From Flavobacterium sp. 140616W15 (lineage in GTDB: Bacteria > Bacteroidota > Bacteroidia > Flavobacteriales > Flavobacteriaceae): a DNA stretch of 64,000 bases. Both the position numbers and the translations under genes were made by a program. The DNA lies in the NCBI RefSeq assembly GCF_003668995.1, contig NZ_CP033068.1:2480001-2544000 (forward strand), in the 5' to 3' direction. This document shows positions 16,175 through 24,467 of the stretch, one piece after another. How positions within the stretch are numbered: the stretch's first letter is position 1; each line of letters begins with the position of its first letter. A model generated the notes under the pieces. The model worked only from the letters and a program-made list of their open reading frames with translations. It was not told the DNA's origin and did not search any database.

Positions 16175-16756
16175 TTACATCATTGTATTCATATTGGCAT
16201 CAAGATCATTTAACTCATCTGGTGAATTTATATTGGTAAAATTTAAACTTTGAGTTTCGTCAAAAGTTATAATTTGATGCGGTACTTTGGCAATTAGATT
16301 CATTAATTTCAAATCTCCCTGATTAATTGCTTCTTTAATATCTGGAAGGATTTTTTTTGCATAAATCCCAATCAAAGGATGCATACGGCTCTCTGATGAT
16401 AAAACAGTAATTGAAGCTTCCTCATCATGCTTCTCTATCAACTCTGATAATAATTCAGTAGAAATTAAAGGAATATCACAACTTAAAATCATATTAAATT
16501 CAGTATCAGAATAATATAAGGCTGTATATATACCTCCCAAAGGCCCTTTATCAATTTCGATATCACTAATTTTTTTATACTCTAAATAGTCATAATCATT
16601 CCCATTTGTAACTAACTGTATATTAGTTGTAATTGGCAATATTGCCTTGATGATGTGTTCAATAAAAGGCTTGTCTTTAAATAAGACTAATCCTTTTTCT
16701 GATTGCATTTGGGAACTTTTTCCTCCACACAGAATAAAAACTGCAAGATCTTTCAT
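16175..16756 (-). CDS. mobA: Molybdenum cofactor guanylyltransferase
   Basis: 193 residues with the MobA nucleotidyltransferase pattern. FILCGGKSSQMQSEKGLVLF is the GTP-binding signature (usual form LxGGxSxRMGxDK, with Gln in place of Arg here). DKGPLGGIYTAL and ILSCDIPLIS carry the family GPLxG and metal-binding DxP motifs. The enzyme attaches GMP to molybdopterin to make the bis-MGD cofactor. No molybdoenzyme or other mo-cofactor gene lies in the window. The gene stands alone, convergent with the Lys-rich gene. Confidence 0.85.
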   Translation of the reverse strand: MKDLAVFILCGGKSSQMQSEKGLVLFKDKPFIEHIIKAILPITTNIQLVTNGNDYDYLEYKKISDIEIDKGPLGGIYTALYYSDTEFNMILSCDIPLISTELLSELIEKHDEEASITVLSSESRMHPLIGIYAKKILPDIKEAINQGDLKLMNLIAKVPHQIITFDETQSLNFTNINSPDELNDLDANMNTMM

Positions 16757-17187
16757 ATCAAAAATATATTTTATTCATAAAAACATTCCTTTTGCATCTG
16801 CTACCAAAAAACTAAGTAATTATAAATGAGCAATAAAACATATAAATTTAAGCTTAATTCTTTATACTCTCATACAAAAAGTGATCAAATAGCATTTGAA
16901 ATTAACTTTGGTACACACCAAAGAGTTAATTGATATTCGAATGATAAATCCTTAAAACTATTCGATCAAAAAAACAATCATTAGCAATATTATTGATCCC
17001 TTTTTAAACGTATTTTCCATTTTTACAATTAAAAATGTATTAAAAAAACTTTTTATCATTAGTAATCACATTTTTTTTAAACATTACAAAATACAAAACA
17101 AACAACTAAAAATCAACACATTAAATACTAAAACAAAGCTTAAAAATTGTTCTATCCTATTTATTTTTAAAAATAATTATCTAAATT
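16757..17187. other. Intergenic region upstream of the sulfur island
   Basis: Very A+T-rich; no gene, repeat or tRNA was recognised. It probably contains the mobA promoter on the minus strand and any activator sites for the promoter at 17188. Confidence 0.5.
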
Positions 17188-17218
17188 TTTGGTTTTTATT
17201 ATATATAATTTAACTTTG
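17188..17218 (+). promoter_or_regulatory. Bacteroidota promoter of the sulfur-island leader
   Basis: TTTG (17188-17191), exactly 19 bases, then TAACTTTG (17211-17218). This is a full match to the consensus and predicts transcription from about 17223-17226, giving a leader of roughly 480 nucleotides before susC. Confidence 0.75.
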
Positions 17219-17328
17219 TCTATAGAATTAGTATAGTTTAAATAAAAACAATCTATACTTTGAAAACAATCGAGAGAATATCGAACTACATCCTTCCTAA
17301 AAAATACACTTATAACACCTTCTGTTAT

Positions 17329-17346
17329 ATGTGTATGTGTTGCTAA
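17329..17346 (+). CDS. Candidate leader mini-ORF MCMCC
   Basis: ATG TGT ATG TGT TGC TAA encodes five residues made only of Met and Cys, the two sulfur amino acids. It begins at the last base of a perfect 7-pair hairpin and lies about 105 bases after the predicted transcription start. Translation is unproven; such a short frame can arise by chance, but its composition before a sulfur cluster is striking. Confidence 0.35.
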   Translation: MCMCC

Positions 17347-17542
17347 TTCTCATTGGACTATTTCTGTTTGTGTTTATCTATTAAGTTATAACTATATAGT
17401 TTGAACCAAACGAATTGTATTAAACCTCTTCCCACAATTATCTTTCTGAAAGTGCAAACCTATTCTTTACCTCAACCGTAAGGAACAGCTTGGTGGAAAA
17501 TTATGTAAAAAACTAAAATAAATAATTAACTAAAAAAGAAAA

Positions 17543-17575
17543 ATGAAAACTATGTATAGAAGTTGCTGTAAATAA
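17543..17575 (+). CDS. Candidate cysteine leader peptide MKTMYRSCCK
   Basis: A ten-codon frame with ATG preceded by a purine-rich stretch (TAAAAAAGAAAA) and two adjacent Cys codons (TGC TGT) near its end, closed by TAA. A 10-pair hairpin begins five bases after the stop. The susC ATG is 127 bases further on. The arrangement parallels amino-acid leader peptides, in which the ribosome stalls on scarce codons and changes RNA folding. The downstream genes release and handle sulfate, so cysteine would be the logical signal. Function is inferred from position and composition only. Confidence 0.6.
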   Translation: MKTMYRSCCK

Positions 17576-17578
17576 AAA

Positions 17579-17613
17579 AAGCCATTTCTGCGGCAACAGA
17601 AATGGCAGGCTTA
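17579..17613 (+). promoter_or_regulatory. Leader hairpin after the Cys-Cys mini-ORF
   Basis: GCCATTTCTG (17581-17590), loop CGGCAA, CAGAAATGGC (17597-17606). An alternative outer pairing AAGCC/GGCTT extends to 17612. No T run follows on the plus strand, so it is not a simple intrinsic terminator for susC; it would look like one only on the minus strand, where no gene needs it. A role in ribosome stalling or start-site masking is possible. Confidence 0.55.
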
Positions 17614-17701
17614 AAAAAAAATGTGAATCTCTTTATAAAGGAAACGATTGTTGATTTCTCAGCTCTCGCTATGCCTTTACTATTTAAACCAACACAAAGA
17701 A

Positions 17702-20700
17702 ATGAAAAAAAAATTAAACATATACTCATTGCTATTCCTTCTGTTTGTATCAGCAGGAATTAAAGCACAAAATACAACCCCTCTTATACAATCTAAACTT
17801 GATGGAACGGTAGTCGATGATATTACAAACCAACCTATTATAGGAGCTTCCGTAAATATTAAGGGAACTACTCACGGAGTTGTTACAGATACAGAGGGAA
17901 AATTTTATTTTCAGACTGGTCAAAAATTCCCATATACTTTAATCGTAAGTTACATAGGGTACAAAAAAATTGAAGTAGTAGTTGATAAAAACCCAGTCAT
18001 CATCAACTTAAAAGAAGAGCGTCAGGAACTAGATGAATTAGTAGTTGTAGGGTATGGAACTCAAAAGAGAAAAGATATTACAGGTTCGGTATCTTCAGTT
18101 CCAAAAGCTAACCTCACTCAAGTAACCTCATCTGCAGATAATTTATTAAGAGGAGCAATTCCGGGAGTAGTTGTTACTCAAAGTTCAGGTCGGCCTGGAG
18201 CATCTTCAAGTGTACGTATTAGAGGAGGAAACTCTATAACAGCAGGTAATGAGCCTCTTTATGTTCTAGATGGAATATTGATTTATAATGACAATAATAA
18301 TAGTACAGCTGGAGTGGCAAATTCTGGAGCAACAATTAATGTATTATCAACAATTAATCCGAGTGATATTGAGTCTATTGAAGTACTTAAAGATGCTTCT
18401 GCAACAGCAATCTATGGATCTCGTGGTGCTAATGGTGTTGTAATTATTACCACAAAAAAAGGAACTAAAGGACAGGATAACATATCATATCAAGGCTATT
18501 TTGGTTTTCAGAATGTTTCAAAAAAAATAAAATTATTAAATGCTAGCCAATGGGCAAGTTTACGTAATGATGTTCAAGCAAGTATTGGGCAAGCTCCTTC
18601 TTTTTCTCTAGCCCAAATAGAAGCCCTTAAAACTTCAGGAGGATATGACTGGCAATCGGCAGCCTTTAGAACTGCTGCTCCTGTTCAGAATCATCAACTC
18701 TCTTTTTCTGGTGGAGATGAAAGATCAAGATATGCAATTTCTGCTGGTTATTTTGATCAAGAAGGAGTTGTAATTGGATCTGATTTTAAACGAATTTCGC
18801 TTCGTGTCAATTATGAAAAAAATTATTCGCAGGCTTTTAAATTTGGTGTAAATGCTAATTATAGTAATTCAGTATCAAATGGCGTAGGTACTAATTCTAG
18901 TAGCCGTCAACCTAATCCATTAGTTGCTGCCTTGCTAACCGCCCCAGTAGTTTCTATTAAAAATGACGATGGAAGTTATAATGTAACTAATAATCCATAC
19001 GCAACCTCTGTCAATGGTTTTATTTCGAATCCTATTAATGATTTAGAAAATACAGTTAATCAAACAAAAATTAATAGAATATTAACCAGCTTATTTGGTG
19101 AATATAAGATAGCTAAAAAACTAACCGCTAAAGTAGCCGTTAGTGGAGATATAATTAACACCAAACAAAATTATTACGCTCCATCACATACATCAAATGG
19201 CGCAGGGACTAAAGGATTAGCTTCTGTTGGAGATAGATTAGTAAGTTCTGTATTAAATGAAAATACCCTAAACTACAATACCAATTTTGGAGAAAACCAT
19301 AAATTCTCTGCTTTGGCAGGATATACGCTCCAGTATACTCAAGGTGAAGTTGTGAATGCAGGTGCCAATTCATTTGTGAACGATGCTAATACTTATAATG
19401 CTTTACAAGATGGTGTAGGTGTAAAACCATATAGTGATGCATTCGAAAGTGTATTGAAATCATGGTTAACCAGAGTAAATTATTCTTATAAAGGCAAATA
19501 TAATTTTACGTTATCTGCACGTGCTGATGGTTCTTCAAGATTTGGTTCGGAATCACTTTGGGGATATTTTCCATCAGCAGGTTTCTCATGGAATATTACT
19601 GACGAAGAATTTGCCAAAAATATCAAGGGGGTAACTGAAGCAAAACTGCGATTGACTGCTGGAACAACAGGAAATCAAGAAATTGGAAACTACCTTTCTT
19701 TAGCATCAATGGGTTCTGTTAACTATGCTTTTGGGGGTACATTACAAACCGGATTGGCTCCTACCCGCTTGGCAAATCCAGATTTAAGATGGGAAAAAAC
19801 CAATCAATATAATGTAGGTTTAGATTTGTCATTATTAGATCGAAAAATAAATTTTGTTTTTGATGTCTATTACAAAAAAACAAAAGATTTACTTATTAAT
19901 GTACCTATTCCTCTTACTTCAGGATATGTGACTGTACTTCAAAACATTGGAGGTGTTGAAAATAAAGGTATCGAAATTGGGTTAATAACCGAAAACTTAA
20001 AAACGGATAACTTCTCATGGAATTCAAACTTCGTATTCTCTGCCAATAAAAACAAAGTGGTTGCAATAGGAAACGGCGTTAATCAATTTTTTCCGGTAGT
20101 TCCAAATGGTTCTTTATTACAGCAACAGCCTGTAATTGTAAAAGTTGGATTACCACTTGGAACATTTTGGGGGTACAAAACCAATGGTATTTTTCAAACT
20201 CAGGAAGAAGTCAATACACAACCTAAAATAAATAGTCTTGCCAATACAAAAGTTGGAGATCGAAAGTATGTAGATACTAATGGCGATGGGGTTATTTCGG
20301 CTGCTGACAAAGGGGATCTCGGAAGTTCTCAGCCCAAATTTGTGGGAAGTTTTAGCAATACAATTTCTTACCGCGACTTCGATTTGAATTTCTCATTACA
20401 AGGATCTTATGGAGGTAAAATTTTTAATGCCCTTAACCAACAATTAGAAATTTCGACTCTTGGAACTAATGCAGCGGCTACCCTAGAGGATCGCTGGACG
20501 CCAACAAATCCGAGTAATGAAATTCCTAGAGCATCGAGTTCTCCATTAGGAATAGTTTCAGAACGCTATGTAGAAGACGCTTCTTTCCTAAGATTAAAAC
20601 TAATCACCTTAGGATATACACTACCTAAGAGTCTTTCGTCTAAACTAGGAACAAAGAGCATTAAATTTTATGTCTCTGCCGAAAACTTAATTACATGGAC

Positions 20701-20824
20701 TAAATACACTGGTTATGATCCAGAGGTGAGCTCATATGAACAAAACAACTTATATCCCGGAATTGACTTTGGAGCTTATCCAAACTCTAAAACATTCATT
20801 TCTGGCTTGAACGTAACTTTCTAA
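17702..20824 (+). CDS. SusC/RagA family TonB-linked outer-membrane transporter
   Basis: 1040 residues from the ATG at 17702 (MKKKLNIYSLLFLLFVSAGI, cleaved after KAQ). The upstream TTG at 17648 would put 18 residues in front of the signal peptide and is rejected. Domains in order are a CarboxypepD_reg-like domain (about 30-115), a TonB plug (about 125-250, opening with VVVGYGTQKRKDITGSVSSV, including IESIEVLKDASATAIYGSRG and ANGVVIITTKKG), and the large beta-barrel ending in SGLNVTF. With its SusD partner 14 bases downstream it should import a bulky substrate across the outer membrane using TonB. The context points to sulfated compounds rather than a plain glycan. Expression is probably set by the long leader upstream. 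Confidence 0.93.
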   Translation: MKKKLNIYSLLFLLFVSAGIKAQNTTPLIQSKLDGTVVDDITNQPIIGASVNIKGTTHGVVTDTEGKFYFQTGQKFPYTLIVSYIGYKKIEVVVDKNPVIINLKEERQELDELVVVGYGTQKRKDITGSVSSVPKANLTQVTSSADNLLRGAIPGVVVTQSSGRPGASSSVRIRGGNSITAGNEPLYVLDGILIYNDNNNSTAGVANSGATINVLSTINPSDIESIEVLKDASATAIYGSRGANGVVIITTKKGTKGQDNISYQGYFGFQNVSKKIKLLNASQWASLRNDVQASIGQAPSFSLAQIEALKTSGGYDWQSAAFRTAAPVQNHQLSFSGGDERSRYAISAGYFDQEGVVIGSDFKRISLRVNYEKNYSQAFKFGVNANYSNSVSNGVGTNSSSRQPNPLVAALLTAPVVSIKNDDGSYNVTNNPYATSVNGFISNPINDLENTVNQTKINRILTSLFGEYKIAKKLTAKVAVSGDIINTKQNYYAPSHTSNGAGTKGLASVGDRLVSSVLNENTLNYNTNFGENHKFSALAGYTLQYTQGEVVNAGANSFVNDANTYNALQDGVGVKPYSDAFESVLKSWLTRVNYSYKGKYNFTLSARADGSSRFGSESLWGYFPSAGFSWNITDEEFAKNIKGVTEAKLRLTAGTTGNQEIGNYLSLASMGSVNYAFGGTLQTGLAPTRLANPDLRWEKTNQYNVGLDLSLLDRKINFVFDVYYKKTKDLLINVPIPLTSGYVTVLQNIGGVENKGIEIGLITENLKTDNFSWNSNFVFSANKNKVVAIGNGVNQFFPVVPNGSLLQQQPVIVKVGLPLGTFWGYKTNGIFQTQEEVNTQPKINSLANTKVGDRKYVDTNGDGVISAADKGDLGSSQPKFVGSFSNTISYRDFDLNFSLQGSYGGKIFNALNQQLEISTLGTNAAATLEDRWTPTNPSNEIPRASSSPLGIVSERYVEDASFLRLKLITLGYTLPKSLSSKLGTKSIKFYVSAENLITWTKYTGYDPEVSSYEQNNLYPGIDFGAYPNSKTFISGLNVTF

Positions 20825-20838
20825 GTAAAAAATAAACG

Positions 20839-22311
20839 ATGAAAAAAATAATAATAACATTACTAGTAAGTGCCAATCTATTTGTATCGTGCACAGAACT
20901 TGAGGTTACACCTACCTCTTTTGTAACCGAAGATAAATACTTTAAAACACAAGATGATGCAGTTGCAAGCGTAAATGCTGTATATGCTTCGTTAAGCCTA
21001 GATCCAGGCGAACAAAGTTTATTTGGAAGAAACCTTTATTTTTTAACCGATATGGGTTCTGATTATGCTGCTGCAGGAGTTTCGGCAACTAATCCACAAG
21101 TTAGAGCAATGAGCAGTTTGACTCACGATGCAACTAACGATCGCGTTCAGGTAGCTTGGCGCCAAATTTATAGCGGGATAAACAGAGCCAATGTGTCTAT
21201 TGACAATATCCCTAAAGTATCAGGCTCAGAAGTTGTAAAAACAAGATTAATTAATGAAGCAAAATTCATTAGAGCTTTATTATATTTTCAAGCAGTTCGT
21301 CTTTGGGGTGATGTACCGATTGTTTTACATGAACCTAAATCAATCCAATTAGAGAGTCTAAAGTCAAGAAGAGAAACAGTAGATGCCGTCTATCTTCAAA
21401 TTATTTCAGATTTAAAAGATGCTGAAAACCTACCTCCTACTTATCCTGCAAATGATGCTGGGCGTGCTACATCGGGAGCTGCAAAAGCTATTTTGGCTAA
21501 AGTATATTTGACAAGAAAAGATTGGCCAAATGCCATCCTTAAATCTAAAGAAGTTATTAATGGAGGCTATGGATATGCTCTTTTTGAAAATTTTGCCGAT
21601 GTATTTAATAAAACAAAAAAGAATGGTAAAGAGCATATTTTTTCTGTACAATTTGAACCAAACCAAGCAGGAAACGGATCTAGTGGAAGTACTTTTCAAG
21701 GAACCTCTTTTACAGGATTTACTGCCACTGAACCAGCAGATATTATCTCGGATGTAGCGTTGTTTTATGATACCTATACAGCAGGTGATACCAGAAGAGA
21801 TGTAAGTTATGCAAAGCAATTACTCAATCCTGCAACAGGTACAGTTTATACTTTTCCGAAGCCAATATTTAAAAAATATCTGGATCTTACCAACTTAGCA
21901 ACACCGGGTAATGTCGCAATTAACTTTCCTATTATTCGTTATGCCGATATTTTATTGTCTTTAGCAGAAGCAATAAACGAACAAGGAGCACCAACAGCTG
22001 AAGCCTATGAAGCTTTGAACCAAGTAAGAAGAAGAGCATATGGAAAACCAATTAATACTCCCGATCCTACAATCGATTTATCAGGATTAACTCCTTCAAC
22101 ATTTAGAGCCGCCATTCAGGAAGAACGTAAAAAAGAATTTGTTCAGGAAGGACAACGTTGGTATGATTTAGTACGCTGGGGAACTTTGGTTACCGAAGTA
22201 AAAAAAGTAACTGCTAAGGCTTCTGTTTCCGAAAGAAATAATTTATACCCAATTCCGCAAAGCGAACGAAATATCGATCCGATAGGATTACCTCAAAACA
22301 CAGGATATTAA
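20839..22311 (+). CDS. RagB/SusD family substrate-binding lipoprotein
   Basis: 490 residues with a lipoprotein signal and lipobox FVSC (Cys18). The SusD-like N-terminal domain (DKYFKTQDDAVASVNAVYAS) and TPR-rich body (EAKFIRALLYFQAVRLWGDV) are followed by the C-terminal RagB region (RYADILLSLAEAINEQGAP, ERKKEFVQEGQRWYDLVRWG). It is surface-exposed and forms the lid of the SusC channel. It lies 14 bases after susC and 28 before the sulfatase, so it is in the same operon. Confidence 0.93.
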   Translation: MKKIIITLLVSANLFVSCTELEVTPTSFVTEDKYFKTQDDAVASVNAVYASLSLDPGEQSLFGRNLYFLTDMGSDYAAAGVSATNPQVRAMSSLTHDATNDRVQVAWRQIYSGINRANVSIDNIPKVSGSEVVKTRLINEAKFIRALLYFQAVRLWGDVPIVLHEPKSIQLESLKSRRETVDAVYLQIISDLKDAENLPPTYPANDAGRATSGAAKAILAKVYLTRKDWPNAILKSKEVINGGYGYALFENFADVFNKTKKNGKEHIFSVQFEPNQAGNGSSGSTFQGTSFTGFTATEPADIISDVALFYDTYTAGDTRRDVSYAKQLLNPATGTVYTFPKPIFKKYLDLTNLATPGNVAINFPIIRYADILLSLAEAINEQGAPTAEAYEALNQVRRRAYGKPINTPDPTIDLSGLTPSTFRAAIQEERKKEFVQEGQRWYDLVRWGTLVTEVKKVTAKASVSERNNLYPIPQSERNIDPIGLPQNTGY

Positions 22312-22339
22312 CTACAAACCATAAATAAAACTATTTAAA

Positions 22340-24271
22340 ATGAAAAAAATTAAAAATAACAGCACACTCAAAAGTCCAAAAAAAGGGCTTTTGATTACTG
22401 CTTTACTCGTTACTCAGTTAGGAGCAGTACAACTATTTGCACAAACAAATCCAGATGCCAGCTTTAAGGGTGTAATTGGTAAAACCTTAGCTGATTCAAA
22501 AGAATATTGGCCAGAACCAGTTACGGCACCTAAAGGAGCTCCAAATATTGTTTGGATTTTACTTGATGATGTAGGATTTGGTGCTTCAAGTTCTTTCGGT
22601 GGTTTGATACAGACTCCAACTTTTGATAATTTAGCAAATAATGGTTTACGTTACACCAACTTTCACACAACAGCTATTTGTGCGCCAACCCGCGCTGCTC
22701 TATTAACTGGAAGAAATTCAGGAAGAGTACATGTTAGTGGATTTTCACATACTGTTATGTCTGCAGGTTTTCCTGGTTGGGACGGAAGAATTCCATCTGA
22801 CAAAGGAACCATTGCTGAAATTTTAAGAGATAAAGGATACAATACTTTTGCAGTAGGTAAATACGGATTGACTCCTGATGAAGAAGCTACAGATGCTGGA
22901 CCGTTTGACAGATGGCCAACTGGTAAAGGTTTTGAGCACTTTTTTGGTTTCTTAGGATCACAAACCGATCAATACAAACCCGATTTAGTAGAAGATAATG
23001 CTCATGTTACTCCAGATGGCAGACATTTAACAGATCAGATTACCGATAAAGCCATTAGTTATATCACCAAGCAACATAAAGCCGCTCCCAACAAACCATT
23101 CTTTTTATACTATGCTCCCGGAGCTGTTCATGCACCTCATCAGGTAGCCGAATCTTGGAGCGATCAATACAAAGGAAAATTTGATGAAGGTTGGGATGTA
23201 TATCGTGAGAAAGTATTAGCTAATCAGAAAAAATTAGGTGTAATTCCTGCCAATGCGATATTACCAGAACGCAATCCGCTTATTACCGATTGGAAAAAAT
23301 TAAGTGCTGATCAAAAAAAAGTATATGCCCGATTTATGGAAGTATATGCAGGATATCTTACCTATACTGATCATGAAATAGGTAGAATTGTAAACCATTT
23401 AAAGGAAACCAACCAATTAGAAAACACATTAATTTTTGTTGCAATTGGTGATAATGGAGCGAGTAAAGAAGGTACTTTACAAGGTACAATTAATCAATCT
23501 CTTTTTTCTAAAACGGTATCTGACGAGCAAAACCTTCAGAATAATTTAAACAATATTGGAGAAATTGGAACTGCACAAGGTTTAAACACTAATTATCCAT
23601 TAGGTTGGGCACAAGCTACAAATTCACCTTTTAAAAATTGGAAACAAGACGCCCAATCAGAAGGCGGAACTCGTAATCCTTTGATTGTTTATTACCCAAA
23701 AGGAATCAGTGAAAAAGGAGGAATAAGAAATCAATACAGTCATGTAACTGATCTACTCCCTACTACCTTGGATATTGCTGGAATTAAAGCACCAGAATAT
23801 ATACGCGAAATTAAACAGGACATTATACAAGGTTCTACTTTATATGCTTCACTGAATAATGCAAAAGCTGAATCCTTACACAAAGTACAGTACTACTATA
23901 TTTTTGGTAACAGAGCTATTTACAAAGACGGTTGGAAAGCTGCTGCGGCACATCTTCCAGATTCATTTGCTATAAAAAACTCATTAGGAAAAAACGAAGC
24001 TCCTGCACCTAGCAATTTTGATACTGATGTTTGGGAATTGTACAATCTAAACGAAGATTTTAACGAACGTATAAACTTAGCAAAAAAGTATCCAGAGAAA
24101 TTAGCAGAACTAAAAAAGGTGTTTGATGAACAAGCAAAAGAAAACAACCTTTATCCATTAATCGACTGGCAAGATGTATTTAATAGAAGAATACATAATC
24201 TTGGAGCCGATAAAGAAAAAACGCTTCAGGAATTAGCTAGAAAAGCAACACAATCTGGAGCAGCTAACTAA
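22340..24271 (+). CDS. Arylsulfatase (S1 family, formylglycine type)
   Basis: 643 residues with a signal peptide ending near LFAQ (about 35). The metal-binding Asp pair is in IVWILLDDVGFG (76-77). The modification motif is AICAPTRAALLTGR, with Cys114 to be oxidised to formylglycine (C-x-P-x-R). AVGKYGLTPDEE, PGAVHAPH and IGDNGASKEG supply further active-site residues; the first has Tyr where most arylsulfatases have Trp-His (GKWH). The enzyme hydrolyses sulfate esters in the periplasm. A formylglycine-generating enzyme is not in the window. It is the third gene of the operon, followed by a hairpin that may reduce read-through. Confidence 0.93.
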   Translation: MKKIKNNSTLKSPKKGLLITALLVTQLGAVQLFAQTNPDASFKGVIGKTLADSKEYWPEPVTAPKGAPNIVWILLDDVGFGASSSFGGLIQTPTFDNLANNGLRYTNFHTTAICAPTRAALLTGRNSGRVHVSGFSHTVMSAGFPGWDGRIPSDKGTIAEILRDKGYNTFAVGKYGLTPDEEATDAGPFDRWPTGKGFEHFFGFLGSQTDQYKPDLVEDNAHVTPDGRHLTDQITDKAISYITKQHKAAPNKPFFLYYAPGAVHAPHQVAESWSDQYKGKFDEGWDVYREKVLANQKKLGVIPANAILPERNPLITDWKKLSADQKKVYARFMEVYAGYLTYTDHEIGRIVNHLKETNQLENTLIFVAIGDNGASKEGTLQGTINQSLFSKTVSDEQNLQNNLNNIGEIGTAQGLNTNYPLGWAQATNSPFKNWKQDAQSEGGTRNPLIVYYPKGISEKGGIRNQYSHVTDLLPTTLDIAGIKAPEYIREIKQDIIQGSTLYASLNNAKAESLHKVQYYYIFGNRAIYKDGWKAAAAHLPDSFAIKNSLGKNEAPAPSNFDTDVWELYNLNEDFNERINLAKKYPEKLAELKKVFDEQAKENNLYPLIDWQDVFNRRIHNLGADKEKTLQELARKATQSGAAN

Positions 24272-24281
24272 TAATAAATCA

Positions 24282-24322
24282 ATTCAGGTCTTTTACAAAA
24301 GCCAAAAAGACCTGAATATTTT
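24282..24322 (+). terminator. Hairpin after the first sulfatase gene
   Basis: ATTCAGGTCTTTT pairs with AAAAGACCTGAAT, then ATTTTTAAA. It is a plausible intrinsic terminator or attenuator between the sulfatase and the downstream genes of the same strand. Confidence 0.7.
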
Positions 24323-24341
24323 TAAATAAATTCCACATAAT

Positions 24342-24461
24342 ATGAAACGAGTAGACTTTGAAATAATAGTAAAAAAGATTTTTGTTGGTGCAATACTCTT
24401 TTTAGTTCCACTAATCATTTTAGCTGGAGGTTTAACCTTAATAAATCAACTCTTAAAATAA
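24342..24461 (+). CDS. Small single-span membrane protein (39 aa)
   Basis: ATG at 24342, stop at 24459-24461. The product starts MKRVDFEIIVKKIFVGAILF, continues with a hydrophobic segment (LVPLIILAGGLTLI) and ends NQLLK. It has a basic, cytoplasmic-looking N-terminus and one membrane helix. It lies 6 bases before the hydroxylase gene, so the two are probably translationally coupled. I do not recognise the family. A role as a small partner of the hydroxylase or a neighbouring transporter is possible but unproven. Confidence 0.6.
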   Translation: MKRVDFEIIVKKIFVGAILFLVPLIILAGGLTLINQLLK

Positions 24462-24467
24462 AAAATC

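Larger units (their letters stand above)
17225..17701 (+). promoter_or_regulatory. Long structured 5' leader with Cys-rich mini-ORFs
   Basis: The untranslated leader of the sulfatase/SusCD cluster. In order it holds hairpin TATAACA-ccttc-TGTTATA (17311-17329), mini-ORF MCMCC (17329-17346), hairpin TTCTTTAC-ctcaacc-GTAAGGAA (17463-17485), mini-ORF MKTMYRSCCK (17543-17575), and a 10-pair hairpin GCCATTTCTG-cggcaa-CAGAAATGGC (17581-17606). No known riboswitch core (SAM, cobalamin, TPP) was recognised. The layout suggests cysteine-responsive attenuation or translational control; this is inference. Confidence 0.55.

Noticed and set aside
17225..17540. Possible metabolite riboswitch (SAM, cobalamin or TPP) in the susC leader
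   Set aside because: None of the conserved core sequences could be matched; only local hairpins and mini-ORFs are visible.
17579..17606. Intrinsic terminator on the minus strand (hairpin followed by T run)
   Set aside because: No minus-strand gene lies upstream of it, so the hairpin is more sensibly part of the plus-strand leader.
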